Assembly: GCF_019393635.1 (NCBI RefSeq)
Contig: NC_057866.1
Coordinates: 3,126,223 to 3,190,222, forward strand
Source: Dromiciops gliroides
Lineage: Eukaryota > Chordata > Mammalia > Microbiotheria > Microbiotheriidae
Reading direction: 5' to 3'
Length of the DNA: 64,000 bases
A program made the position numbers and the translations under genes. Under the pieces are notes generated by a model. That model was not told the origin of the DNA. It made no database searches and worked only from the letters and a program-made list of their open reading frames with translations. Numbering within the stretch: position 1 is the first letter of the stretch; each line of letters opens with the position of its first letter. Shown here piece after piece: positions 34,097 through 44,455 of the stretch.

Positions 34097-35262
34097 TGTA
34101 CCAACAGAAGCAATGAATCCAAAATTAGAAGGGAGACAGAAAGCTGGGGAACAATTTTTATGGCCAGTACTTCTGATAAAGGCCTAATTTCTAAACTATA
34201 TCAGGAACTAAATCAAATTTATAAGAAACCAAGTCATTCTCCGATTGAGAAATGGTCAATGGATATGAACAGGCAGTTTTCTGATGAAGAAATCAAAGCT
34301 ATCTATTACCATATGAAAACATGCTTTGAATCACTATTGATTAGAGAAATGTAAATTAAAACAACTCTGAGGTACCACTTGACACCTATCAGATTGGCTA
34401 ATATGACAAAAAAAGGGAAATAATAAATGTTGGAGAAGCTGTGGGAAAATTGGAACACTAATGCATTGTCAGTGGAACTGTAAACTGATCCAAACATTCT
34501 GGAGAGCAATTTGGAATTATGCCCAAAGGGCTATAAAGCTGTGCATACCCTTTGACCCAGAAATATCACTATTAGGTCTTTTCCCCAAAGAGATCATAAA
34601 AAAGGGAAAAGAACCCACATGTACAATAATATTTATAGCAGCTCTCTTTGTGGTGGCAAAGAATTAGAAATTGAGGGAGATGCCCATCTATTGGGGAATG
34701 GTTAAACAAGTTGTGGTATATGAATGCAATGGAATACTATTGTGCTGTAAGAAATGATGTGCAGGCAAATTTCAGAAAAACCTGGAAGGACTTACATGAA
34801 CTGATGCTGAGTGAAAGGAACAGAACCAGGAGAGCATTGTACATAGTATCAACAACATTATGTGTTGATCAACTATGATAGACTTGATTCTTCTCAGCAA
34901 TACAATGGTCCAAAATAGTTTCAAAGGACCCATGATGGAAAATGTTGTCCAAATCGAGAAAAAAAAAAGAACTGTGGAATCTAGATGCAGATTGAACCAT
35001 ACTATTTTTATTGTTTTTGTTGTTGTTTTTCTTTTGGGGGGGGGGTTCCTTTTTGCTCTGATTCTTCTTTCACAGCATGACTAATGCAGAAATGTGTTTA
35101 ATGTGATTGTACATATATAACCTATATCAGATTGCTTGCTGTCTTGGGGAGCAGAGAGGGAAGGGAGGGAGGGAAAAAAATTTGAAACTAGAAATTTTAT
35201 AAAAACAAATGTTTAAAACTATCTCTACATGTAACTGGAAAATAATAAAATACTTTTATGGG
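34097..35262 (+). mobile_element. 3' segment of the full-length L1
   Basis: Contains L1-type sequence after the reverse transcriptase: MDMNRQFSDEEIKAIYYHMK, then a LCIPFDPEISLLGLFPKE-like reading frame near 34,540-34,600, then the non-coding end and AATAAAATAC. Five other L1 fragments in the window share this 3' segment, as expected from 5' truncation. Confidence 0.85.
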
Positions 35263-35389
35263 GGGAAAAAAGAATGGAGTCCTGAACAGAACAGCAGCAA
35301 ATGAGCCATTTGATTACATGTGGACTGAAAAAACAATAAAACTTGTTTGACAGAATTCAACCTTCTTTTCCTCACTCCCATATGTCTTT

Positions 35390-35480
35390 ATTTCCTTTCT
35401 TCCTCCCTTCCCTCCTTTTTTCCTTTGCCTCTTTCTTTCATTCTCCCTCCCTCCCTCCCTGCCTTCCTTCCTTCCTTCCA
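35390..35480 (+). repeat. CCTT/CCCT pyrimidine-rich tract
   Basis: Loose TTCC and CCCT units, about 90 bases, soon after the end of the full-length L1. Confidence 0.75.
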
Positions 35481-36435
35481 TCTAAATTGTATTTATTTAT
35501 TATGAAGACGTTCAGCCCCAAAGATTTTCACTGCCTGAGAAGAATTAGGACATTAACAAAAAGCTTCATCTACACCCAAAGGACACATTGGCTTCTCCTT
35601 GTCCATCCAGAAAACCCTTCTCGTTAGGAGACACACTTCAGCTTAGCCCACACCACTGGACACAGACCATCCCAAGCTCCCTAACCCAAAGCAATGCCAA
35701 GCCCCAGGTTAGGGCTACACATTTGCTTTACCTTAAGAAGTCAGCTTTGGGGACTGGATAAACCACTCCTCTACTAAGTGAGAGGAAATTAAATCAATTT
35801 TAAAAAAAAAGGTCTGGGGGAGAAAAAAAAAAGAGGAACATTGGCTTTGAGGCTTCAGAGCAAAGGAAGCACAAGGAAACCTGGTGAAGTCTTCAGAGCT
35901 GGCAGGCCTTTGGAGCAAAGGTTTGGGAATAGCTGCACCTTCCTAGGAAAAGCCTAGCCAAAGACTCCAAATGATCCAGCTCCAGCCACAGAGACAGGGA
36001 GAGAGAAGGCGCGCAGTGGAGGAAAGCAAGGTGGCTGAGCTATGAACTGAATGAATGACTGAGATCTACTCATTCCTACTTGTGTGACCTTGTATCTGTC
36101 ACCTCACTTCTCTAGACCTCACAGGGTTGGCCTACATGGCCTCTGAAGTTCTTTGAAGCTTGAAATTTATGATTCAACACTCCTGAAAATGCTGACCTAA
36201 ACAGATTCTTGGGCTGGTCACTCATTTGAGTAAGTAGGAGGAGCCTCTCCTTGTGGGAGTCCCTGCATGTCCAAAGAACTAGGCCCGGAAGCCAGATGTG
36301 ATGGGTCAAAGTCACCAGAGGAATGTCAAACTGCCTTTCAATGTTGCTATGGGAGTGATCATTTTTCCCATTGGCCACAAAGAGTTAATGGGCCTCATTC
36401 CCAAAGCAACTGAATTTTCGAAAACAACTGGGCAA

Positions 36436-36500
36436 TGAATGCACGGATGTACAGACAGATGGAAGCATGGATGGATTACGGATGGAGGGATGGAGGACTC
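36436..36500 (+). repeat. (GATG)n-like tract
   Basis: GGATG and GATGGATTACGGATGGAGG-type units over about 65 bases, imperfect. Confidence 0.7.
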
Positions 36501-36768
36501 AGCCCCAATGCTTTCCTTTGTACAAATCTCTAAGATCCCTTTCTGCTCTGACAGATTGTGTTTCTGGGATTCTGTCAGGACTCCAATAAAGTCCACATGC
36601 ATGGAGAGAGGACAGGTGCATCTGGCCTCCAACAATGATCCTTTTTGCTTCCATTTGTCACCCAACAAGCATTCAGCAGGTAATAGTCAAATGCTTCCTA
36701 TGTGCCAGTCACTGGGGATATGAGGACAAAGAATGCAACAAAACCCCTACCTGCAGGGAGCTTATGTT

Positions 36769-36770
<2 letters not shown>

Positions 36771-36833
<63 letters not shown>
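36771..36833. repeat. (AT)n microsatellite, about 62 bases
   Basis: Uninterrupted AT dinucleotides, within the SINE tail. A possible cruciform or fragile stretch. Confidence 0.97.
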
Positions 36834-36834
<1 letters not shown>

Positions 36835-37001
36835 CTTAATCTTTTTTGTTTTGTTTTTTGTTTTGGTAAGGCAATTGGGGTTAAGTGACTTGCCCAGGGT
36901 CACACAGCTAGTAATTGTCAAGTGTCTGAGGCCGAATTTAAACTCAGGTCCTCCTGAATCCAGAGCTGGTGCTCTATCCACTGCACCACCTAGCTGCCCC
37001 A
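36771..37001 (-). mobile_element. SINE with a long (AT)n tail, 12-base target duplication
   Basis: Reverse-oriented copy. Its tail, on the left, contains about 62 bases of pure AT repeat at 36771-36833 followed by TTTTG-rich sequence. AGCTTATGTTCT flanks the whole at 36759-36770 and 37002-37013. It interrupts an older ancient repeat. Confidence 0.94.
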
Positions 37002-37065
37002 AGCTTATGTTCTAATGGGGAGATGACCCCAAATACATCAAGATGCTGTCCAGCACAGGCCAGCA

Positions 37066-38007
37066 TTCACATGAGCACATGGGACATTCACTTGCTCACA
37101 GTACGTACACACCAAACCTCTTCACTTGCTCTTGCATCAAGTAATCCAGAAGCAAGCTGAGGAGCAGGAGATATGGGACCAGAACACAGGAAGTTATCAG
37201 TGGAGTAGCCATCGAGATTTTCTCCACACATCAGTGAGGTCATGGATGCTTGTCCCAAGTAAATTCCCAAGACCATAGTCCTCATGGGCATAAGAGAAGG
37301 GAGGGAAAAGCAAAAGGAGCAGGGAGTTAGGTGCTGGGAGATACAGACCCAAAGAGCAAGAAGAAACTCTGGCAGCCATCAGCTCAGCCAGTGTTCTTTT
37401 TTCCTTTTAAATAGTATTTTGTTGAAATTGCAGTGGTTATGGGTCTTTGCTCTTGACTCGGTAACGGTAACCCCGCAGGGAGGGCACTGCCCTGATCTTT
37501 CACTTCCAGCACCAGCACCAGGTTTGGCTAAAACATGGCATCTCTATTCATAAAGAAAATGCTGTTTACAAGCAGCAGCCCTCTCTTCCATATGAGCAGA
37601 TGTTCAGCTAAGCCTTCTTCGATCCCTACATTCCTGTTTGTGCCCCGACAAAGTACCATTCTCCTAGATGCAGGTCCTGTGAAGTATAGCTCAATGATTC
37701 ATCCATTTCTTTCACATCACCTGTTTCCATCCTTTCAACCTGCTTTTGGATTCAAAACCAAAGCTGGCCTCAAGAAGCTCTGCAAAGACTGTTATTTCAA
37801 GAAAAGGTGAGGAGGATGGTTTGCGTGTGGAACAAATCCAAGACACGAGTAATGACGGTTGAAGTCTGATTTCTGAAATGACATGCAAGATACCAGCCAA
37901 CCTTCAGAAAACTTCATTAATTGAAGAAATCAAAAACTGAAACAAATGAAGCTAGTTAAATGTTGGAAAGAATACTATTAAATACTAATATCAGAAAGAA
38001 AAAAATA
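37066..38007. other. No gene recognised
   Basis: Unique-looking sequence between the split ancient repeat and an L1 fragment. No coding signature. Confidence 0.45.
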
Positions 38008-39150
38008 AATAGTATTTTGTTTTTGCCAATTACATGTAAAGACAATTTTTAACATTCTTTTTTTTTAGTGAGGCAATTGGGGTTAAGTGACTTGCCCAGG
38101 GTCACACAGCTAGTAAGTGTTAAGTGTCTGAGGCCGGATTTGAACTCAGGTACTCCTGACTCCAGGGCCGGTGCTCTATCCACTGTGCCATCTAGCTGCC
38201 CCAACATTCATTTTAAAATAAAACTTTGAGTTCCAAATTTTCTCCCCCCCTCCTCCCTCCTCCCTAGGATGGTAAGAAATTTCATATGCATTATATATGT
38301 GCAATCATGTAAAACATATTTCCATATTAGCCATATTGTGAAAGAAGACACAAACCAAAAAATGAAAACTCTATGAAAATAATAAAGTGAAAATAGTATG
38401 GTTTGAGGTGAATTTTGATTCTATCAGTTCTTTCTCTGGAGGTGGACAATATTTTTCATCATGAGTACTTCAGAATTGTCTCAAATCATTGTCTTGTTGA
38501 GAATAGCTATCATTCCCAGCTGATCATGGTACAGTTACTGTATACAATATTCCCCTGGTTCTGCTCACTTTGCATCAGTTTGTGTGTTTCTAGGTTTTTC
38601 TGAAATCATTTCTTATAGTGCAATAGTATCCATCACAATCATATATCGCAGCTTGTTCAGCCATTCCCCAAGTGCTGGGCATCCCTTCAATTTCCAATTC
38701 TTTGCCACCACAAAAAAGAGGTGCTATTATTATTTTGGTACATACAGGTTCTTTTCCCATTTAAAAAATCTCTTTTAGGATAAAAACCTATCAGTGGTTT
38801 TCAGCCAGCAGTATTGCTGAGTCAAAGGGTATGCAAAGTTTGATTGACCTTTGGGCATAGTTCCAAACTGCTTTCCAGAATGGTTGGATCAGTTCACAAC
38901 TTCACCAACAGTGCATTGGTATCCCAATTTTCCTACATCTTCTTCAACATTTATCATTTTTCTTTTCTGTCATATTAGCCAATCTAATAGGTGTGAGGTG
39001 GTACCTCAGAGTTGTTTTAATTTGCATCTCTCTCATCAATAGTGATTTAGAACATTTTTCATATGATTGTAGACAGCTTTGATTACTTCATCTGAAAACT
39101 GCCTGTTTATATACTTTGATTATTTATCAATTGGGGAATGAGCTGAACCA
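38008..39150 (-). mobile_element. 5'-truncated L1, minus strand, split by a SINE
   Basis: The reverse complement of the L1 3' segment: AGTATTTTGTTTTTGCCAATTACATGT at the left end, then TCATGTAAAACATATTTCC, TCTGCTCACTTTG and GGTACCTCAGAGTTGTTTTAAT. A SINE at 38,058-38,202 interrupts it near its tail. Homology fades near 39,150. Confidence 0.85.
38058..38202 (-). mobile_element. SINE inside an L1 fragment
   Basis: Reverse-oriented copy from the T-rich tail to TCTAGCTGCCCC. The flank AACATTC is present at 38051-38057 and 38203-38209, and the L1 sequence continues on both sides, so this SINE is younger than the L1 fragment. Confidence 0.92.
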
Positions 39151-39364
39151 GTTTTCCAACAGGAATCCCCTCAACTGTACAACACACCCAACAAGTGGCC
39201 ATGTTGGAGAACTACATTGGGCAAGGACCCATGACCACACAAAGAAACCCATCCCACTCTGAGCTTCAGTTATTAGAAAGTTTCCTGACATCAAGCCTAA
39301 ATTGGCCTCTTTGTAACATCTATCCACACATTATTCCTTCTAGTTCTTCCTTTGGAGTCAAGAG

Positions 39365-39516
39365 GAAGAGAAGGAAACAAGTATCTATAGGGTACCTACT
39401 ATGGGCCAGGTGCTGTGTGAAGTACTTCTCACTAATATCTCATTTGATCCTTGCAACAACCCTATGAGTAAGCTGTTCTTACTACTCCCATTTCACAGTT
39501 AAGAAACCTGAGGAGA
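39365..39516 (-). mobile_element. MIR SINE, minus, cut by a younger SINE
   Basis: GGTACCTACTATGGGCCAGG, TCTCATTTGATCCTTGCAAC, ACCCTATGAGTAAG and CCATTTCACAGTTAAG fit a reversed MIR 3' half. The SINE at 39,517 follows immediately. Confidence 0.75.
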
Positions 39517-39685
39517 GGGGGCAGGTAGGTGGCACAGTGGATGGATCGCTGGCCCTGGATTCGGGAGTACCTGAGTTCAAATCCGGCCTCAGACACTTGA
39601 CACTTACTAGCTGTGTGACCCTGGGCAAGTCACTTAACCCCCATTGCCCTGCAAAAACAAACAAAAAACAAACAAACAAACAAAA
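39517..39685 (+). mobile_element. SINE with (CAAA)n tail
   Basis: Full-length copy with head GGGGCAGGTAGGTGGCACAG and a tail of CAAA repeats. It sits inside a reverse-oriented MIR; an AAGNAA..GAGGAGA-type imperfect duplication flanks it. Confidence 0.9.
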
Positions 39686-39779
39686 AGTAAGCTAAGGAGA
39701 ATGAATCTATAAAACTTGTATCAAATTGGGTGTTGTTGTTGTTATTAGGACATAAGACCTGATGGGAATACTAGAAAGC

Positions 39780-40620
39780 AGTCTTTCAGAAAGTAAGTTT
39801 AGACCAACATCTTACACCACATTCCATTATAAATTCAAAATAAAATCATGACTTGAAAATTGAAGATTATACCATCAAGAATTATAAGTGTCTATATTTT
39901 GGTGTATGTTTTGCAGTGTTTGGGAAATGGGTTATTTGCCAAAACAAAAGGGATTGGGGCCATTACCCCAAAATGGAGCATTTGTATTACATTAAACTGA
40001 AAAACTTTTCCACAAATGGGATTAAGGCATCTAGAATAAGAAGGGACATACCCGAGAAAAAGAAATTTTTATAAAAATTCTTGGATAAGGGTTTGGTCTC
40101 CAAAATATATAGACAACTAATAGAGATATGTAATCACAAAAGCCATTCCCCAATAGATAAGTGATCGGAGGATATAAGAGGACAATTCTTAAAAGAAAAA
40201 CTGCCAAGTATTCACAACCACATGAAAGAATGTGCTAGAAATGACTAAACAAACTGGGACATGAATGGAACAAAATTGAAACTGCGGTTTTAAAATGATG
40301 AATAGGATGGAAACAGAAGCTTGGGACAACTTGCACAAACTGATGCATAGAGAAGCAAAGAGTCAAGAAGAAATAGGTAGACACATTGACTACAATCCCG
40401 GAAATGGGCAGAGGCATGACAAAGCAACAAAAAAGGAATGTTATGGACTTTAAAAGAGCAAGTTTGGCCCCAAAGAAGAGTTAGGAGAAAAGCCCTCCAT
40501 CCTCTCCTTTACAGAGGTAACAGGCCCGAGGGTGTGAGATGCTTCCTTTGTTGTCAGATTTGTTTTTCCATCCACATTTTTGCTCATTTTTTCTCTCCTT
40601 CCTCCTTTAAAAAATTATTT
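39780..40620 (+). mobile_element. Degraded L1 fragment, 3' half
   Basis: Diverged L1-like sequence with landmarks GACATAAAATCATGACTTG-like text, TTGTATTACATTAAACTGAAAA, GTTTGGTCTCCAAAATATATAG and CATTCCCCAATAGATAAGTG. It continues through a degraded end near 40,620. It looks older than the other L1 copies. Confidence 0.65.
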
Positions 40621-40844
40621 GCAATAAGAGATGGCCCTTAGTGAAAAGGTGGCTGAAGGAGACAGGCCCTATCAAGTACAATCAGTAACAGGAAAATGAG
40701 ACAGAGAGGGAGGGTTTGAGGGAAGAAGGATGAGTTCTGTTGGGTCTGAGATGTTTCCAGGATATCCAGTGATGGAGATGTCTGTCGATTGGAGAAAGAC
40801 TGGAGGTCAGTGAGGAGTTACTAGCAGGCAGGACACAGGCTCAA

Positions 40845-40965
40845 TCAAGCATTTCTTTAGGCCTTACTAAAGGCCAGGTGTTGTGCCAGGTGCCAGGAAT
40901 ACAAAGACGACGGGAAGCCATGGCCTTCAGCAAGTTTACGATGTAGGAGAGAGACAATGAACACA
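40845..40965 (+). repeat. Ancient repeat, same family
   Basis: AAAGGCCAGGTGTTGTGCCAG, GGAATACAAAGACGACGGG and CAGCAAGTTTACGATGTAGG. Confidence 0.55.
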
Positions 40966-41034
40966 TTCATCCTTACACCCTGGTCCTCCTTATCACCTGC
41001 TCTGTTGATTGTGTTGACTGCTGAGGAGCCTCCG

Positions 41035-41285
41035 CTGTTGGCGGTTCAGTCACCTGGAGTCAGGCAGACACAAGTTCAAATTTGACCTCAGACATTTCCT
41101 AGCTGTGTGACCCTGATCGAGTTAGTTTACCACTATCTGCCTCCATGTCCTCAACTGTAAAAAAGAAAAAAAAATAGTAATAGCACCTACCTCTTGGATT
41201 ATTGTAAGGACTAAATGAGATGATATTTGAAAAGCCCTTAGCACTGTATCTGGTATATAGTAGGTACTTACTAAATGCTTCTTTC
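41035..41285 (+). mobile_element. Near full-length MIR SINE
   Basis: CACCTGGAGTCAGGCAGAC, CTAGCTGTGTGACCCTGATC, CCTCAACTGTAAAAAAG, ACCTACCTCTTGGATTATTG, GCCCTTAGCACTG and TAGTAGGTACTTACTAAATGC give the MIR from head to tail. It is the most complete MIR in the window. Confidence 0.85.
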
Positions 41286-41389
41286 CTTCCTTCCCTGGCC
41301 TTTTCCTTATCTGCTGCCATGCCTCCATACCTTCCCCTCCCACCTCCCTTTCTAATTCTGGAACCCTGGTCAATTAAACTCGGTCTCCT

Positions 41390-41600
41390 CAGGCTCCACT
41401 CACCCTCCCTATAACTTTCAAACCCCAAACAACCCTCCCTGCCAAACTCCCCTTATCTGCGTTGGCTCCTCCTGTTTGAATGTAAACTCCCTGAAGCCAG
41501 GGACTCTCTCTGATTTTGTATTTGTACCCTTAGTCTTTTGCTCAGCACTTGGGTAGTAAGCTCTTTACCTGGGCCTTTTCATTCATTCATTCAAATACAC
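41390..41600 (+). mobile_element. L2 3'-end fragment
   Basis: TGAATGTAAACTCCCTGAAG, CCAGGGACTCTCTCTGATT and TTTGCTCAGCACTTGG fit the L2 3' end. It ends in CATTCATTCATTCAAAT. Confidence 0.6.
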
Positions 41601-43324
41601 ATTGAACACACACAAAGGGAATAGGCCTCTTCCTTTGGGGTCTGAGGGTTCTGGCAGCTTCCTGGTGGAAGCTGTCACTGGGGCTACACCCCTCCCTTGT
41701 AGACAGACCTCCTCTCCAGACTAGGGATTTTGCCCTTAGGGAGTCTTTGAGCCTAATGTCTAATGGAGAGCAAGCAAAGGAGAAAGGGCAGGAGGCCAGG
41801 AGAGGGGAAGCCTGGGACAAGGTGGGGAGTCCAGGCTGGTCTAACTGCTGCTGGCACAGATCAGTGTCTGAGCACCCGATGGGAGGGTCCCAGTAGGGCA
41901 GCAACCGGGAGCCTGGCCTGACCAGGAGGTGACTGGTCAACTACAAAATGTATCATGTATACCCCCTGGGCCCTTCCCCTTTGGGCAAGGGAGCTTTAAA
42001 TGCCTGATCTCGAAAAGAGCCGGAGAGAAAAGGAGAAAGGCCCCTCCAGACACTGGCCTTGTCCCCAAAGACACAAGCAAAAAGCCTGTTCTCGGGCTTG
42101 CTTTCGCTGTCTTCTGTGTCCCCTACCCCCACCCCTTCCACTAATAGCCATAGCTTGGTGGTTTATAAGTCAATGATAAAAAAAAGTGCTCCCTTGTTGG
42201 GCTACAGAGAGAGCCTTTTCTAAAAACAGTGACCAGGGTGAGGCCAGACATGTGGCTACAGGTGCTGCTAAGGAGTCCCCCAATCACCTCAAAACGCGTG
42301 GCTTCCGGCTTCCAAAGTGCCCCCTGCCAGACACCTAGCAAGACCGGGGTCTGGCTTGTGCACAATTCTGTGGCTCGAGGGTCACCAGCTGAGCATCTTA
42401 GGACACCTTCATGTGCTACCTTACCCACAGCTCGCTCCCTGGGACCATACATACCCACTCTCTGTACTCCACCCTTCCCACTGGACAGCCATTTGCTAAC
42501 ATGTCCTCCTGAAACAGGACCTCGGGCTACCTTCAAGACAAACAGACCCTCCCCTGATGAGGGTGAGAATGATTCCTGCAGACAGAGGTGGACCTGGCTG
42601 ATAGGTGACCTCTCTTGGAGTCAGGGTTCCCTTTTATGCTAGCTAGAGAGAAGAGACTGGAATAATTGAGGGCTTCACAAACAAACTGATCTTAGGGAAT
42701 CTCACGTCCAAAGAGCTTGGGCACAGAGGTGGAGCCCACTGTCTCTCCCCACCCACCTTCCAGCCCCAGGATAAAGGGATCCTTCTTCTCCCCCCTTTGC
42801 CCCCCCATCACAGGACCCACTAGGGAGGTGACAGACACTTGGAGGTGACAGGTCACCTGCCATCCAGCACAAGTTTGGGGACCTGCAGGGTGGGGGTGGG
42901 AAGCTGGGGCCTAAGAGGCTACTTAATGAGGTCTTCTGCCACAACTGTCTGTTCTCCACTTCCACTGATGCCCTTTCGCAGTCCACACCTATTTCCAAGC
43001 AGAGCCCATTTCTCAGCACGTTACCAGCTGCCAGCAGGTGCAGGCCCTTTGCCTGGCTTTGTGAAAGCACCCCCACCCTCCCACCCTCCCCTTTCTCCTG
43101 CCCTGAAGGCAGCTACAAGAATCCGCTTTGAAGAACCCCATGGCTTTCTGCTGTCTGGGGGCAAGGTTTCCAAGGGAAACTTAGGAGAAAGGGAAAAACT
43201 GGGGGGAGAGGGGGGCTGGCCAGGGCTCCAGCCACCTGGGCAGACCTAGGGCTGCTGCGGTTGGGCCAAGTCTGGACTGCTCAGGGAAGGAGGGAGGAGG
43301 AGCCAAGGAGAGGAGACCAGAGCC
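41601..43324. other. Repeat-poor segment downstream of CDKN1C
   Basis: 1.7 kb without recognisable repeats, adjoining the CDKN1C polyadenylation site. It may hold 3' regulatory elements of the gene; no specific motif is convincing. No exon of KCNQ1 was found. Confidence 0.4.
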
Positions 43325-43341
43325 GAAGAAGTATTTAAGTC

Positions 43342-43347
43342 TTTATT
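43342..43347 (-). terminator. CDKN1C: CDKN1C polyadenylation signal AATAAA
   Basis: On the minus strand the sequence reads AATAATAATAAAGAC, giving a canonical AATAAA hexamer. It lies about 860 bases after the stop codon, or about 760 bases after the 104-base intron is removed. Cleavage is expected 10-25 bases further, near 43,325. No competing AATAAA with as good a context was noticed between the stop codon and this site. Confidence 0.8.
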
Positions 43348-43802
43348 ATTATTAACGGTGTGGCATGACTGAAACGGCAGTGGTACAGACCGGCTCAGGA
43401 ATCACCGAAACAGATTTGTCTTTTCAAGTAAAAAAAAAACCAAAAAACCCCCCAAACCCAGAAACCTAGAGCCGGAGCTCCGTTAGAAGGAGGGCTGGGC
43501 CAGCTACTGCCTGACCTCTGGAGGAGGGACCCTCCGCCCTCTGCCCAGGCTGCTCAGGCGCAGGCTCGGCCCCTCCACTTGCCCCAGAGCCAAACGGAGG
43601 GTCCGCGAGATCTGCCATAAATAGGTAATTAAGTTACTAGCACGTAGAACTTCTTACACTTTTGTACAAATATACATTGGCTGTGCACGGAGTTTCCAGC
43701 AGAGATTACACATTTTATATAAAGGATTTCTTAAAGCTCTCGCACTTTGGGACCAGCTACTCACATCAGGCGTATAAACAATTTCTACATAAAACTTAAT
43801 AC

Positions 43803-43809
43803 ATTGCAC
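43803..43809 (-). promoter_or_regulatory. 7-mer seed match for miR-25/32/92 in the CDKN1C 3'UTR
   Basis: The minus strand reads GTGCAAT, a 7mer-m8 match to the miR-25/32/92/363 seed; the next base is G, so it is not a full 8-mer. miR-25 has been reported to target human p57. The site lies about 100 bases beyond the miR-221/222 site. Confidence 0.5.
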
Positions 43810-43911
43810 GGTTGTCAAACGGTTTTGTTTTTTTGTTGTTGTTTTTTTTTACTGGATTTTTTTTTTTCTTAAACACTGCCCCGGGGGCGGGCTGCAGGCT
43901 CAGCCGTCGGT

Positions 43912-43919
43912 TGCTACAT
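43912..43919 (-). promoter_or_regulatory. 8-mer seed match for miR-221/222 in the CDKN1C 3'UTR
   Basis: The minus strand reads ATGTAGCA, a perfect 8-mer site for the shared miR-221/222 seed. Repression of human p57 by miR-221/222 through the 3'UTR is established. The presence of the site here suggests the same control, though this is inferred from sequence only. Confidence 0.65.
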
Positions 43920-44095
43920 CAAAGTACAAAAGCAGGTCGGTCCTTCTGAGGGCTGGCTTGAAGGGAGGCGGTTCCCAGTTGGACAGCTGGCTCACCCGCT
44001 CGAGGGAGGGCTGCACCCTCCTCCTGCACCTGCCCTCTCCTCTAGGGTGCAGGGAAGTCTGAGTGGAGGCCATCGGCAGGAGGCTCCAGTGTAAG

Positions 44096-44199
44096 CTGCC
44101 GGAGACAGAGGGAGGAAGGTCAGAAACAGAAGGCTACCCAGAGACCACGGACTAGCTGTGGGCTGCAGAGCCAAGCCCTGGGCCCAAAGCAAAGCTCAC
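44096..44199 (-). other. CDKN1C: CDKN1C intron 3, within the 3'UTR
   Basis: A short predicted intron of 104 bases. The donor is AAG|GTGAGC just after the stop codon. The acceptor is a long pyrimidine tract ending CTCCGGCAG before 44095. From memory, placental CDKN1C genes have four exons with an intron after the coding exons, which fits. Because the junction is five bases past the stop, it should not trigger nonsense-mediated decay. Confidence 0.75.
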
Positions 44200-44455
44200 C
44201 TTGTTTACCGACTGCGCTTGTAGGGCCTCTGCTCAGAGGGAGGGGCGGCCGAGCTGGCTCGACGGGTGCGTCGGACGCGGCGAGTGCGGCCCGCTGGGCT
44301 GTCCCGGCCGGAGCTGCCCACCGAGCTTTCCGAGCCTGAACTGTCCGAGCCGTCGGGGCTCGAAGGGTCCGGATCCGGGCTCCTCCCGCGGGGCATGGCG
44401 TGGTCCAGGTGAAAAGGTTTGAAAGCTCTGGGCCTCTTGCGCTTCACAAAGAAAG
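44200..44455 (-). other. CDKN1C: CDKN1C exon 3 (C-terminal coding exon)
   Basis: It encodes residues 170-252: a hydrophobic FF pair, the basic KRKR nuclear localisation cluster, a Ser/Asp/Pro-rich acidic stretch with three Ser-Pro sites, an Arg-rich stretch, and the terminus EQRPYKRSR. The stop codon TAA is at 44207-44205, only five bases before a GTGAGC donor at 44199. The end is homologous to the QT box of p57/p27, but the Thr-Pro phosphosite is replaced by Arg-Pro. Confidence 0.9.

Larger units (their letters stand above)
27914..35270 (+). mobile_element. Near full-length L1 retrotransposon, inactive, with seven nested SINEs
   Basis: The element starts with GGGGGCAGAGCCAAGATGG, the usual L1 5' end, and finishes with an A/T-rich tail after TAATAAAATACTTTTATGG. 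It is flanked by AGAAGGGAGTCCTG at 27900-27913 and AGAATGGAGTCCTG at 35271-35284, a 14-base target duplication with one difference. ORF1 and ORF2 remnants and an L1-type 3' segment occur in the right order. The length of about 7.36 kb includes roughly 1.2 kb of SINE insertions. Frameshifts and stops are spread throughout, so it cannot move by itself. Confidence 0.93.
35285..36664. other. No gene recognised
   Basis: Mostly unique-looking sequence after the L1, with a CCTT tract, a MIR3-like trace at about 36,070-36,180 and a GATG tract. Confidence 0.45.
36665..37065 (+). repeat. Ancient repeat of this family, split by a SINE
   Basis: ATGCTTCCTATGTGCCAGTC and CTACCTGCAGGGAGCTTATG lie left of the SINE at 36,771-37,001; TCTAATGGGGAGATGACCCC continues on the right. 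Confidence 0.65.
43325..44095 (-). other. CDKN1C: CDKN1C exon 4, 3'UTR
   Basis: A non-coding terminal exon of about 770 bases, read leftward from the acceptor at 44096 to a cleavage site estimated near 43,325. It is free of interspersed repeats and contains A/T-rich blocks separated by GC-rich sequence. It carries a miR-221/222 seed match and a miR-25/92 seed match, described separately. The exact end depends on the polyadenylation signal at 43347-43342. Confidence 0.8.
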
